From contig JAWQFJ010000583.1 of NCBI GenBank assembly GCA_034096865.1, positions 1 to 64,000 on the forward strand: a stretch of DNA of 64,000 nucleotides. The letters are read 5' to 3'. The position numbers and the translations under genes were made by a program. Positions 18,240 through 29,724 of this stretch are shown here, one piece after another. The notes beneath the pieces are model-generated. The model did not search any database. It was given only the letters and a program-made list of their open reading frames with translations, and had not been told where the DNA came from. How positions within the stretch are numbered: position 1 is the first letter of the stretch; each line of letters begins with the position of its first letter. Source of the DNA: Theodoxus fluviatilis (lineage: Eukaryota; Mollusca; Gastropoda; Cycloneritida; Neritidae).

Positions 18240-20900
18240 ATTTACGTCTGTGAATTTCCTCGTGTTTCTTTTGCTACACTTTGCTATACAGTCTGAAAGA
18301 ATTTCCTTTTTTCACTTGGGCAAGGAGGATGTCTTCTGCACGCGGAGCCTCAAGATTGGCGCCAAATGGACACTGCTTTTTTCAGGGATGGTGGACTCGG
18401 TTTTCCCTGCAAAAACTGGAATACGACTAGTACGATGTTTAGGGTTGTTTTTAATTTCAAAAGATACACTGGAGACGCCGATGGCAGTGGAGAACAGATG
18501 AACGTTTTCGGACCTTTTCCAATCAGAACTGTTTTCTTCACCGCAGCTGTAGTAGGAAAGTTGGCTTCTCTCAGCAAAACCGCCGTGGGTGGAAGTGTTC
18601 CATGGGTTGCACTGAATCGGAGCCAGAGCAGGTCTGAGTGATTTACTGAGGCACCTACTGCCTGTTTTCATTTACTACGCCATCTTTGCTTTCAGAAACA
18701 GAACTTGTCCATCCGTAGCGCCTTTGTCGAGGACGAACACCATCCTTGACCACTCTTCGGTAGCCATGACTGTCTTCAGGACCATTTCCACCGCTGAAAA
18801 TCTCCACGGAGTTCGATCGAAACCTTCGGTTCCTATTTTTGGTCTTTTGAGGGCAAGAACCACCCGATCTCTTTGAAGTAATGGGCGTCTTTTCAAACCG
18901 TGTGCTCCACTGGGACGATTCTTCTGGGATGGGCGGAAGGGTTGAGGCAAGGTAACGATTATTTTGAGTTGCATGTTCTTTTTGGACAGTTTTGGAAGAG
19001 TCCAAGGTACATCTCCGCGGGGGTATACCTCTGTCAATGTTGGGGGAGATTGACAAGTTGTTCTCGTGTTGCTGCTGCGGATCAGGCCAGTCTGCGACAA
19101 TCACATGAAGAGAGGAGCTTATTGTGGGAGTATCTTGAATTGGCGACCCTTTGGTATCTTCTGGACAAGGACAACCATCTCGATAAGAGTATCCAGTACT
19201 CGGAGACTTAGTAAAGATTGCATGGATTTCTGCATTCTCCATTGTAACAGCTGCCAATGATGAACTTTGGGCAGTATCTGATGAAGAGATATGCAAATGA
19301 GAACGGTTGGCAGAAGGGGCTTGAAGATTCTCAAAAATGGCGGGGTTTGGAGGTATAGTGTTGGAAGGAGAGGATGAAATTGCATCTTTGCCTGTTGTAT
19401 CAACTGCATCACAGTCTATCCGGATGTTCGTTGTTATTCACTTGACGGTGAGAGCTTAGTTGCTCCGCACAGCTTATTTTAAACGGGAAAAATGCCGTGT
19501 GGCGGGAGGACACAACGCTCCCTTCACAAGTGCTGGCGTTGTGGCTCCAGGTTGGTCCTTTGCAGGCGGCTGGTGACTCAGTGAGGCGGGACCTTGACAG
19601 GAATGTCGGCTCCGCGCTGCAAAGTCTCGTTCACCGCGGAATGCGTGTGCGAGAAGAGACCGTGCTTCGCTCTTTTCGTGGAGTGAGAGTTGTAAATGAG
19701 ATGCACGCCAGTTCCTCATGGGGCATATCCGTCTCAAGAAATCCGCTGTGTCCTTGGAGATGAGCATTCTCTCTGAGACCTGATGTGTTTGCACTGATGT
19801 TCACCATTTTACCTCAACCATCGACGCTTTCTTCTGTTTCATTTATCGTGCGATTTTTTTACCCTGGGTATATCGGAGACCAGGGACACTTCCATTCAAA
19901 CTGACCATTATATGACTCCAGTACTTCTTTGCACGACAACCCTGAGCAAGGATGAACATCTTGAATGATCGAAGTCAGCTTCTCAGACGCTGACGAGCCT
20001 GGAGAGGCGATAGTCTCGTCTAAGTCGTCGTGGAGGGTCAGTTTTCGAGACGCACTAGAGCCGAAATAATCATCTACAGATATCGATGAGGACGACAACG
20101 AATCTACGCCAGCAGATGAAGACGAGATCATCTACATGTCTGAGTAGCTCAGAAAGCGTAGCAAGGCTGCTGCGATGTTCTGTGACCGAGACGTCAGCAG
20201 TTTCGCTCCTAATTTTATTCGGCACATTTTTCTCTGCCCAAGGCTGGAGGCTCCTTGCACCTTAAACCCAAACATCGTGGGCTGGTAACTCTCCCGAGGA
20301 GGAGGAGGCTGAAGAAGGGGCGCGGTAATGAACAGGACCTGGAGAAAACTGGTTCCGAAGAAGGCGCCGCCAGGTTGAGAGGGGAACTTGCAGGCGTCCA
20401 GGTGGTACACATCGACACACCTCGGACAGAAGAGCTTGACCAGTCCGCTCCCAGACGATCAGACAACCCGACCGGCTTGAGCGTCTGGAGGTCGCAGAAA
20501 ACTCTGGCACCGACCAAACTCGCCTTGAAGCCACCTTCTGGTCATCTTCTTCAGCCCTGCTGGAGTCAGGATGAAGCGTGCGTGCAGGAGGCCGCACAGA
20601 ATTTCGCATTCGCCCTCCAAGTCTCCATAGAACGCTGCCGCGTCAAACTTACCGAGTTCTGCACTTTCCCTTGAAGTAACCTCCCCATTGCTACCGTTAG
20701 GCATCTCTCGACGGGTGAATTTAGAGTGCTTTTCTGATGTAGATACCAGATCGGTGAGTATGTGTAACAGCGCTTGCTTAGAATTGGGATTTTTCTTCTC
20801 CAGTCCTGTCACATTCGAAGAATCCCGTATAAAATCTCCATCAACCTCGCAGAACAGTGCGTTCTCTCGCTGCCTGCAGAACGCCACGATCCAACTGTGA
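18240..20900 (-). other. Unidentified, largely open minus-strand region
   Basis: A chain of minus-strand open frames (20887-20459, 20410-20132, 20131-19859, 19794-19474, 19437-18658, 18671-18312) covers most of this 2.6 kb, in changing frames and separated by single stops. Codon composition is Ser/Thr/Pro-rich with acidic clusters. GC is higher than in the flanks. It could be a decayed retrocopy, a multi-exon gene with short introns, or an old element. I recognise no domain. It lies downstream of POLR2D on the same strand. Confidence 0.35.
18655..19437 (-). CDS. Unidentified 260-codon open segment, Ser/Pro-rich
   Basis: The longest member of the open chain, with no internal stop between TGA (19440-19438) and the stop at 18657-18655. 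The predicted sequence is low in hydrophobics, with SSSPSNTIPPNPAIF-like and SSSDTAQSSS stretches and a basic C-terminal third (KTKNRNRRFRS). It looks like a disordered protein segment. The first internal ATG is at 19296. It may be one exon of a larger gene or a pseudogene; no splice sites are convincingly placed. Confidence 0.3.
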   Translation of the reverse strand: MTTNIRIDCDAVDTTGKDAISSSPSNTIPPNPAIFENLQAPSANRSHLHISSSDTAQSSSLAAVTMENAEIHAIFTKSPSTGYSYRDGCPCPEDTKGSPIQDTPTISSSLHVIVADWPDPQQQHENNLSISPNIDRGIPPRRCTLDSSKTVQKEHATQNNRYLASTLPPIPEESSQWSTRFEKTPITSKRSGGSCPQKTKNRNRRFRSNSVEIFSGGNGPEDSHGYRRVVKDGVRPRQRRYGWTSSVSESKDGVVNENRQ

Positions 20901-22210
20901 CCAGGTTCCAGGTTTATTGGCGAGAGTCAACACCTGAATATAGGCTATGTGTATCCCTCAAGACGGTACAGCAGATGAGGATTATGACAACGACTCACCT
21001 CTCTCGTTACCTCAGGAGTCCTTTTAGCATTGCATATTTTCACCCTTACAGTCTTTTGAAAGAAGTCTTATTCTCAGGGAAGGCATCACTGAAGACAGTG
21101 GTTGATGATCCATGAGAACGGTCAGAGGTTAGTGCAAACACAAATTAGTTTCGGGTTCAGCCCAAGAACAGGCTTCTCGTACACTTCAAAGCGAGACACA
21201 AAACGACATTCACCATTTCTCAGAGTAACATTTTGGCGATTATATTTGTCTGGTGATGATTTTACGAGGTCTGCTTTTGGCAAAAATCACACTCACATGT
21301 CCAGGATGGACACAACACGGGTGTTGCTCAAAAGAAACCGCGTTCTTTCGTCCACTCAGTGCGAGTGAACTGAACACGATTTTCACGCCCAGCATCAACA
21401 GTACTCGATATTCTTCATGCAGTCTTTTCTAGGCAAGTTCTCCCTGAACCTTGGAGAGAGGATGGATGGATGGACAGTGTTTTACAGCCTATCAGTCTTG
21501 TAGGCTCTGGAGAGAGGACACACATCATGATCATCGAGCACTGTTTCCTGGAATCTGCATTCACCTTTCTAAAACACCCCCCCATCCGTCTGTACCTCCC
21601 AGTTGCACCCACGACCTTAGAGAAATGTTTGGTCGCATCGACTGCTAAAGTTGCACAAATAAGTGGATGAATGAACGAATGAATGAACAAACAAATGAAT
21701 GAATGAACAAACATTTACGGCTTTTCAGCCTCTGTAGCCTATTCAAAGCAAATGATAGCGAAAATCGTTGGAGCTAGTTCCAGTCAGAGCAAGTCCAGAT
21801 TTTCCTAGTTATTCGCTTTTTACAAAGTTGCGCAGGGGGGCACGGTGGTGGGGTGGTGGGTGGGGAGTCGCTCTATTCTTACCCCCAACCCACAGGGGGT
21901 TTGCAAATGAGAGCCATTTTTGGAATTCACAGAAGGCTAACACAGCACTTTTTCACCAGACATTGATATGCCCTGGAAACGTGATCGGTCAATTACCTTG
22001 CTTATTTCTAAGACAGTAAGCATGGACTTGATCTTTGCAAAGGTTACATAGATCTTTCTTGTTCTCTCTTTTTCAGAAAAACAAACAGCATTATAGGTGC
22101 ATCAGTGCGTTTCTGCACGTCCGAGCTCTCCAAAAATAATAAGGAGCATTCAGACTGCCTAACGAAGTTCTCAACACAGAACCGACATCTTTAGGCAATT
22201 TCTGCAGAAT
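20901..22210. other. No gene; two SINE/LINE tails
   Basis: Minus-strand tail copies lie at 21457-21515 (GATGGATGGATGG then CAGTGTTTTACAGCCTATCA) and 21660-21738 (GAATGAATGAACAAAC then TTTACGGCTTTTCAGCCTCT). Head-like sequence TTCTTACCCCCAACCCACAG is at 21875-21898. No coding signal is supported. Confidence 0.5.
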
Positions 22211-22330
22211 TCGTCAAGGGTCAAAGCAGTTCAGTGGTCCAGAGCACTCAGACGTTCAACAGGTCACGGCTTCAGTCCCCACCTGAGGTCTAACATTTTG
22301 TGTGTGTGTGTGTCAGTCCCATGCAAGGTG
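22211..22330 (+). mobile_element. tRNA-derived SINE-like head
   Basis: AGCAGTTCAGTGGTCCAGAG (about 22225) resembles a pol III A box, and GGCTTCAGTCCCCACC (about 22268) a B box, in tRNA-like order and spacing. It is too degenerate to be a tRNA gene. A short (TG)n follows at 22300-22312. Confidence 0.45.
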
Positions 22331-22543
22331 TTCTGCACTGTATTGAAAACTTACTCCCAACACACAGAGGATTCCCTCCTTGGAAGCTAGCTATACTTTC
22401 ATGGAGAGATGTTTGAAGACCGTAATATAAATCAAAATCTTGCTTGCATGAAATGTGAACAAGCAGAACATCTTTGAAATATTCACATCGCACTCGTATT
22501 TTCAGTAACAACAGAGTTGAGAAATACTTTTTCTAGAAACAGT

Positions 22544-22549
22544 TTATTG
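22544..22549 (-). terminator. POLR2D: Candidate POLR2D poly(A) signal
   Basis: AATAAA on the minus strand (TTTATT on plus), about 1.03 kb beyond the POLR2D stop. No closer hexamer was identified, but I did not exclude variant signals. Confidence 0.4.
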
Positions 22550-23582
22550 TTGATTCAAGATGGCAGTGAATAAAACTAAAGGAACTAGCACATATTCAAA
22601 AGGATGACTTTGGATACATGAATGTCACTTCATGCCACAATGCTACTGCAGTATGCAGACTGATGAAACCAATTCAAATTTCCTGCCCTCATCCAACAAA
22701 ATTACCCTACCACCAGGCTGTGGGAAACAACAGGTAAGTCACCACATATGGCCTGTTGAAGATAATCAGAGCATGGTGAATTTAGAATGAAACACATGCA
22801 TACAGACACACACACGTACACAAATACAAGCATGCACACGTGCATGCGCACTTACATGCACATGCATGTATACACACATACGTATGCACACTCTTTCCTT
22901 CAACATCTCCTACCCAAAGGAACTTCAGTTGGCCAGAATTTCACATGCACTATAACATGACAGAACCTAAATTACATGATGATCAGTGCTCGGACACAAA
23001 ATTGACAATTCCATAGGAGCCACATCCAAGACCAGATTTCAACCACTGTCCTCTCACAAAGCCATTTCCAAAACAGCAACAATTTGCCTACCATTTCTCT
23101 TCAGTTTAGTCAGGCAGTCACTCAGTCACCTACATCTACGCATGTGAAAAATGAAAGGGTTGCCTCAGACAAGTGTACCCTGCTATCTCTGTCTTGCTGA
23201 GGGAAAAGAAGAGTGTTGTTCCAGCTACATTTTCTGATAACTAAGACATTAATCAACCGTGTTAAGTGAGACACGGCATGACAAGAAAGTTCCTCTAAAC
23301 GTCCACTGCAATTACATATCATCCAGGGTTATCATTTCTGACAGCACTTCCTCATACTTCTCTCTCTTCTTCAAAAACTTTTCATCCTAGAGCTCCTAAA
23401 ATGCACAAATGAATAGCCTACCCACAGGTAATACTGAGATTTCACACTGGACAAAAACTTTGCGTTTGATATTTGTTGATTCAAACTGCTTGTGAGAGGC
23501 TGTTTTGGAGGGAAATTAGGGAGGAAAAAAACAACTTCCAGGGCAGGAAGGTCAATGACGGAGATGCCTGCAAAGCCAATGC

Positions 23583-23661
23583 TCAGTACTGGAAACTCCG
23601 CTTGGTCTTGATGTCCTCAATCAGCGTCATCAGGAACTCATCTTCAAATCTGGCCTCCAAG
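23583..23661 (-). CDS. POLR2D: POLR2D exon 5 with stop
   Basis: 79 nt after GTGTTGCAG. Encodes [20 protein letters not shown] then RSFQY and TGA. Confidence 0.95.
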
Positions 23662-23818
23662 CTGCAACACAAGGAAAGATCTCATCAAGTGCTGTATGTC
23701 ACAGTTCATATCTGATAAGTCCTTTGCTCTGTCATGGATCCATGCTAACATGTGTTCAGGCTTCAAACATTTGCATAAACACACACACACATATGCACAC
23801 ACATACACTTAAAAGCAG

Positions 23819-23851
<33 letters not shown>

Positions 23852-26453
23852 GGAGGGGTGGGGAATAGGGGTGGGGGGAGAGAGCAGAGAAAGAGAGAGG
23901 AGGAGGAGGAGAAGGAGGAGGAGAAGGAGGAGGAGGAGGAGCAGGCGGAGGAGGAGGAGGAGGAGGAGGAGGAGGAGGAGGAGGAGGAGGAGGAGGAGGA
24001 GCAAGAGGAGCAGGCGGAGGAGGAGGAGGAGGAGCAGGAGGAAGAGGAGGAGCAGGAGGAAGAGGAAGAGGAGGAGGAGCAGGAGGAGGAGGAGGAGGAG
24101 CAGGTGGAGGAGGAGCAGGAGGAGGAGGAGCAGGAGGTGGAGGAGGAGAAGTGGACAGGAATTTCTCTTCACCTACCTTGGAATGAGGGCCTTTGCCTCC
24201 TCTGCTGTTTCTGGACACAAGTTCGCCAGGGCTGCCAGTTCAAACTTATGGAGCGATTTTGACATGAGGTAGCTGCAACAACGCGGCGAGAAAAAGTTAA
24301 TGTCCTTTATCTTGAAGAATACATAATGGCTAAATATTGCTTTAAAATCTCATTGTCTCAAACATACATACAGTCTTCAACACAAGATGGCTGCAGAACC
24401 AAGGCAGGAAAAGATTACTGTGCTATCTATCTTCCTTGACATTCAGCGACGAAATACTTATTTCTCAAACTTTTTCAGGGCCTTGAAGATCAGACAGCAC
24501 CAACAACCTGGTACGGTGACTGCCAAGTGGTCAATTTAGAGGACACACATACAACATACAATTCCAAAAAGAAGAAAGTGGAATGTTGTTGATCTTGAAA
24601 CTGGAGTGGAAAGGGCATTGTGCTTACACCACGATGTAGCAGCATATTCTAAAAACAGATTCATTCTGATCAGACAAAAATATAATCTCATTTTGAATTA
24701 GAGGATTAAAATTACCTCCTCACTGCAGTGACAGTTTCCTTATTCTTGAATTTGCTGAATCGTCCACAATAACTCAGTGTTTTCATGAAGACCTCAGAGA
24801 GTTCCTGCTCTTCATCAGCACACTCATTTTGCTGTTTCCTGCAAAGGAACAGAAATGACACATGAAAAATTCCCCAGAACAAACAAAGTCACACCAAAAA
24901 TTGGTACCATGCCTTGGTTTATGCTACTCAGAATTACTGACTGATTACTACTAGGCGCAGAAAAAAAATTCCCGGACTGTCCCTTTCACAGAGAGTCTGA
25001 GTGCGGGACAGTCATGAATGCGCAGCAGGAAGTAGATGCAAACCTTGTCAGTTAGTAAACCACGCGGCATCAGGCTGTTAACAATTTTAGTTTTACACGC
25101 GTCGTTGTGACCATGTTCAAGGGCTCATTTGTAATGTCAGGATGTCCCTCAAACTTGAGCAGAGAGGAAGCGTCAAATTCAGTATCAAACTCGAAAAATC
25201 GGTAACAGAAACATTTGACATGTTGAAGCAAGCCAATGGCGATGAAACAATGTGCAGAAAGCAGTGTTTTGAGTGGCACTTGCACTTCAAGAGGGGAAGA
25301 GCATCACTGGAAGATGACAAGAGGTCAGGGACGACCCTTAATGAACACAACCTCCTTAATCGTCAAAGAGATTGCTGGCAACGTGCGTCAAAATCGTCGT
25401 AGCACAATTAATGAAGTTGCTGATATTGTACCCCCAAAAAAAGGTGTTGCTGTCGGCTACAAGCCCTCAAAGACAGAAGAAACCACAAAGGAAAAAAACT
25501 CAGGTGAATGACAGTATTTACACGAAAAAAGAAAAAGATGAAGAATATTAACATGATTATGAACCTGTGCCTACCAGTGCAGAGAAAGGCACTATTGCTC
25601 TTGGTTCATCCTGTCGAGCGCGAGTGTAAAGTGCTGAAGAGCAGCACACCTACCCGAGCCACTCTATGCTCCCTTCATCCGCTGGAAACCCTGGCTGCTG
25701 GGCTTTCAGGGCATGCTCCAGCAGCCCCAAGCAGACAAAGAAGTTACCAGGGGGCATTGTAAAGGTCGAAGCCGCTGTCGGACTTGGTATGGTGAAAAAT
25801 TAATGACAACAGAGGATTTTGGTCCAACTGGTTTAATTTTTACAAGCTTTCGGAGCTTGGTAGCTCCTACATCAGGTGAATTCAACTACCAGTCGGACCA
25901 AAGTCCTCTTACGTCATCATTTTTTCCACAACGGGCGTCAACATCTATAAACATGCACTTGCACAGCTCTGATGAGATAAGCACAACCTCTGTGTCCAAA
26001 ACCTACCTGTGATCTAGCAGCATCTGTACCTCAGATATAAGCAAGGTCTCTGCCTGCTCAAATTCTGCAATGAAAATAACATAATCATATCAATAGTACA
26101 TGACAGATTATTAGATGTGTGCATTTTTCACTTTTTTTTAAACAGTAGATGTAAATGCTCCCAATGACATAAAATAGCAACACCTGAAATCATCATGATT
26201 TTTATTCATTTGTTTCCGTAAGATTCTAAGAATGAGTAGGTTATTAAGTTGCAGTGGCACCTATGACAATGTGCAGAAGCATTAGTAATGGAGCTGTCAT
26301 CACGCTGAAAAGGCATCCCACCCACCATCCACAATAAAAAGAAGTTATGGTTACCATCTTCCCTATGAGTACCAAGTAAAAAGCATTTTCAGTGAAAAAC
26401 AACAAAATTTGATTTATGGTCAGATGAATCTACTGTATGCAATTCTTTTCACA

Positions 26454-26484
<31 letters not shown>

Positions 26485-28006
26485 TATGCAGGCAATCTCA
26501 ATCTGGCTTTCTAAAGAAATAAGAATAAAAAGTAGAGTCTATTTACCGATGACCACCCACCCTCATTCCCCACTCCCTTTTTTATGCCACATTTTGGATA
26601 TTTTGAAACCTCCCACCCCACCTCCCCCAATCTATGGTAAGCAATGGGAGTTGGGGAAGGAAATGGTGAAAGATATTTGGATCTTAAAAAGGTGCTTTGT
26701 GGATTGTTACAAAAATCCGAAAAAGTAGAAGTTCTGTGTGTGTGTGTGCATGTGTGAACCAGATACTGTACCCCATGTTCTGAGCATTACCGACTACAAT
26801 TTTCCATCCAGTGTCTGACACCCCCCCCCCAAAACCAACCCCACCAAAAAAACCACACAAATAAACCAACAAAGAAAACTCAACAAACTCTTTAGCAATT
26901 ATTGCTTCCTTCACTGTATGTATAAACTACCCCAAATTCATAAGAGAATACAAATGAGGATCATTTGCCTCCAATTCAGAGGACTGATCAAACAATCTCT
27001 CGTGGACAAAGTAGTTTTGTATGTCTAGCACCGATTCATTCTGTGAACCTGAGTCAGTAGTGACTCTGGCACAGTTCACAATGAACGAGTAATAGACTTG
27101 ACCCTTCACATTAGAGGAATGCGCCAAAAATAGTTAGTTTTGATACTATTTTTTTCTCCACTTTTTACAGAAATCATTCTGATGTCAAAACATGTTTCCA
27201 ACACAAACATTTTATCTTATCGAATAAACGATTGTTTATTGCCTCAACAAAAGTAAGTTGAGTTCTGTGAGAAATAGTCTTAGAACTACTTTAACTGCGT
27301 ATGTCAGGGAGCAGATCGTCTATCCCACAAGCCTCTGGTGTGACCCTCAATTGAAATTTTCGGACGAAATCATTCCATCACGTGATTTCAACTGTGCTAG
27401 AGAATATTTCGCCGGTAGGCGAAGTCTCTAGTCTAGTGAACTAGAATGGCACCGATTTCAAGTTCCAGATAAATAAACGAAAAATTTAACTTGGGAATGT
27501 TTTTGCTCTTTGTTTCTTTTACATCAATTCCCTGCAAGCTTTATTTAATGCAGCGCTCGATGAGTGTTATTATCTGCAGGTTCCAATTACTTTGAGTTTG
27601 ACGTAGAGCAACGCCCAGAACGACATATATCTCGTCATTAAAAATGCCGCCCTTCGTCTCCTGTGACACCCTTGGGGCCTTACAACAAACATCACTGTCT
27701 ATAGAGTATGGTGGAAACAACAGCGTAAATACATGTATATGGAGAATCATCAAGATGTAATCACAGTAATGATTTGATACATACTGTTACACTGTAAGTG
27801 TAAGTAACTGAGTCAGTGCACGACGTGTGGTCAACCGTCATCCTCGCCATTTCAAGAAGCAAGGTCAGTGTTTCTTTTCACCAGAGCCACGCGTTATCCT
27901 TATTCCATGAAGTTTACTAGATGTGAGGCGGCATACCTTTAGGAAACTGCAGTATAGCTGCATCTTCTTCCTGAGGCTCATTCGGTGCTGGGCCGCCAGT
28001 CGCCAT
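23583..28006 (-). CDS. POLR2D: RNA polymerase II subunit RPB4, complete five-exon gene
   Basis: Coding exons on the minus strand: 28006-27937, 26064-26007, 24838-24716, 24272-24177 and 23661-23583, totalling 426 nt = 141 aa plus TGA. All four introns are GT-AG and phases match exactly (1, 0-length mismatch nowhere). The product follows vertebrate RPB4 almost end to end: acidic N-terminus, [37 protein letters not shown], then [20 protein letters not shown] and the invariant C-terminus KTKRSFQY. Length matches the human protein (142 aa). RPB4 pairs with RPB7 to form the stalk of RNA polymerase II in the nucleus, acting in initiation and RNA binding. The start ATG is the only one in exon 1 context. 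Introns hold a mariner fragment, a SINE and long simple repeats. The gene is head-to-head with SLC2A. Identification is firm. Confidence 0.96.
23780..23848. repeat. (AC)n microsatellites in POLR2D intron 4
   Basis: Two short AC runs (23780-23808 and 23820-23848). Confidence 0.85.
23878..24152. repeat. (GGA)n-type purine tract in POLR2D intron 4
   Basis: About 270 bp of GAGGAGGA with GCA and GAA interruptions. On the transcribed RNA this is a CU-only tract beginning about 20 nt after the exon 4 donor. The long Arg/Glu/Pro/Leu open frames here are low-complexity artefacts. Confidence 0.9.
24177..24272 (-). CDS. POLR2D: POLR2D exon 4
   Basis: 96 nt between TTGTTGCAG and GTAGGT. Encodes [20 protein letters not shown] then [11 protein letters not shown]. 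Confidence 0.95.
24716..24838 (-). CDS. POLR2D: POLR2D exon 3
   Basis: 123 nt between TTTGCAG and GTAATT. Encodes [20 protein letters not shown] and on through [15 protein letters not shown]. Confidence 0.95.
24960..25440 (+). pseudogene. Mariner transposase N-terminal fragment in POLR2D intron 2
   Basis: ATG at 25142 opens [20 protein letters not shown], followed by [14 protein letters not shown] and [19 protein letters not shown]. This is the N-terminal helix-turn-helix region of the MSLKLEQR mariner group. A frameshift near 25345 moves the match to another frame ([20 protein letters not shown]), and homology ends near 25440. No catalytic domain. It is antisense to POLR2D. Confidence 0.75.
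25655..25765 (+). mobile_element. SINE-like repeat, copy A
   Basis: CTGGAAACCCTGGCTGCTGG, GCTTTCAGGGCATGCTCCAG and TTACCAGGGGGCAT. Shares its core with 30590-30685, 31755-31950, 43108-43200 and 63810-64000. Confidence 0.7.
26007..26064 (-). CDS. POLR2D: POLR2D exon 2
   Basis: 58 nt between TTTTCATTGCAG and GTAGGT. Encodes [19 protein letters not shown] and part of the next Arg. Confidence 0.95.
26453..26484. repeat. (AC)n microsatellite
   Basis: Short AC run in POLR2D intron 1. Confidence 0.85.
27937..28006 (-). CDS. POLR2D: POLR2D exon 1 (coding part)
   Basis: Encodes [20 protein letters not shown] then FPK plus one base; donor GTATGC. The start is at 28006 on the minus strand. Confidence 0.93.
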
Positions 28007-28384
28007 CTTGAATACGATGAAATTGTTGGACTTCAGTGAGAGAAGAACGCCGAGAAATATTAGGAGTTGCTTCCCTTTCTAAGTTCCCAAACTCCTTTGC
28101 TCAGTTACAATTATTACGACGCAATTACCAGTATATAATTTACTTTGATATTATTTAGACTGTTTTGTTCCATGTCTTGTTGTGACTTGAAAATGGTTCT
28201 GTATTAGCTACACTCTCCAGAGTAAAAATTACGTGCTTCGAATAAATAGCGAAAAGATGCTGCGACTTTTGGATACGACCGATATCTAAATGAGGTAATC
28301 ACATGACATACACCAAATCATGTGAGAGGGTTGACAGCACATGGTACATTTTACAGAAACGGAGAACGCTCACACTAGCAGACG
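28007..28384. promoter_or_regulatory. Divergent promoter between POLR2D and SLC2A
   Basis: 378 bp separate the two start codons, which face away from each other. Both 5' UTRs and promoters must lie here or in unseen upstream exons. A TATAAT-like sequence occurs near 28132. Shared control is inference. Confidence 0.5.
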
Positions 28385-28468
28385 ATGGATTTGACAGAAC
28401 AACAGCCTCTTCTAGCGAGTGAAACGGCTGAAATAGTGCCTTCAGATGAAGTGCGACGGAATCCTAAG
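28385..28468 (+). CDS. SLC2A: SLC2A exon 1 (coding part)
   Basis: 28 codons ending RRNPK, donor GTAAGT. Carries the dileucine motif. Confidence 0.8.
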
Positions 28469-29226
28469 GTAAGTCTGAACAAGTCAAACAGCTTTTGAAA
28501 GGAATGCTACTTTTGAGCTCCGACTATGTCACTGTTTTACTTTTTGTATCCAAGGTGCCATCACATCTTTCATTCATTGTTTCTGCAGCGTGCGGAGTAG
28601 GCGCGAGGATTATAATATTTATATGAATGCAATTTTAAAAGGTTTGTACAAATGTGCATTTACGGAAATGGTAGGATGGGAATGGGGGTGTGGCCTGATG
28701 CACCTCAATCCTCATGATCCCCCTGTGGTTTCGGGGTAAGAATTGACCCACAGCGCGTCTCCCTACGCGATTCGTAAGAGGCGAATAACTTAGGGACACC
28801 GTGACTTGATTCGCGTTTACTCTGAACTGTTCTAGTGATTTTCGTGCAAAATGGCCTTACATAGCCTACAAGGCTGATAGGCCGTAAAACACTGTCCATC
28901 CATCCATCCAGCACCTCATGAAAATGTTTCTGCAAGAGTTGTACATGTATTAAAATCAGGGATTCGACAGATAGTGATATACTGATACATGTATGTGATA
29001 GCCTATGCTATTTGTTGGTGATGTTCGTGTGCGTGGGTTTACTGGTACGATAAAGAATAGCTGCCTCTCAGGACACTAGGTCAGGACAAGATGAGCATGA
29101 CTGTGATGACATCCATTTTCTGAACAACTGTCTTACACATGCAGACCCATTAACAGATTGACGTTGCATAAAATCATGAAGAAATGTGTGGGTGGAGTCA
29201 CTTGGGGTTCTTTGACAGAGGAGGAG

Positions 29227-29263
<37 letters not shown>

Positions 29264-29662
29264 GGAGAAAACGAAAAAGAAGAAAACGAAAAAAAAAAGA
29301 AGAAAGAGTAGGAGGACAAGGAGGAGGAGGCGGCGGCAGGAGAGGAGGAAGAGAAGGGAAGAAGTGAGAATGAAAAAGACAGGGAAAACATGGTGAAAAG
29401 AGATGAAGAAAACTACGCAGGTGGCACTTGCTTTGTGGGGAAAGACATTTCCAAATGTTTTCAAAAGGCTGCCATTTGTATGACCAAGTTCACAATAGAT
29501 GTTGCTAATATTGTTCCCCTATAGTGTATGATGTTGTGTTTGTGTATGCATGTACATATATCCAAATATATATGCATGGATATTTTTAAATGAATGCATA
29601 CAAGTGCTACACTGTAGATGGACATAGCTGTGGAACTGTGTAAATTGTTGTTTCAACACAGT

Positions 29663-29724
<62 letters not shown>

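Noticed and set aside
22211..22330. A functional tRNA gene
   Set aside because: Only box-like motifs are visible; the stems do not pair. It fits a tRNA-derived SINE better.
23724..24272. Arg-, Glu-, Pro- and Leu-repeat open frames on both strands
   Set aside because: They are translations of the (GGA)n and (AC)n tracts. The real coding sequence here is POLR2D exon 4 on the minus strand (24272-24177).
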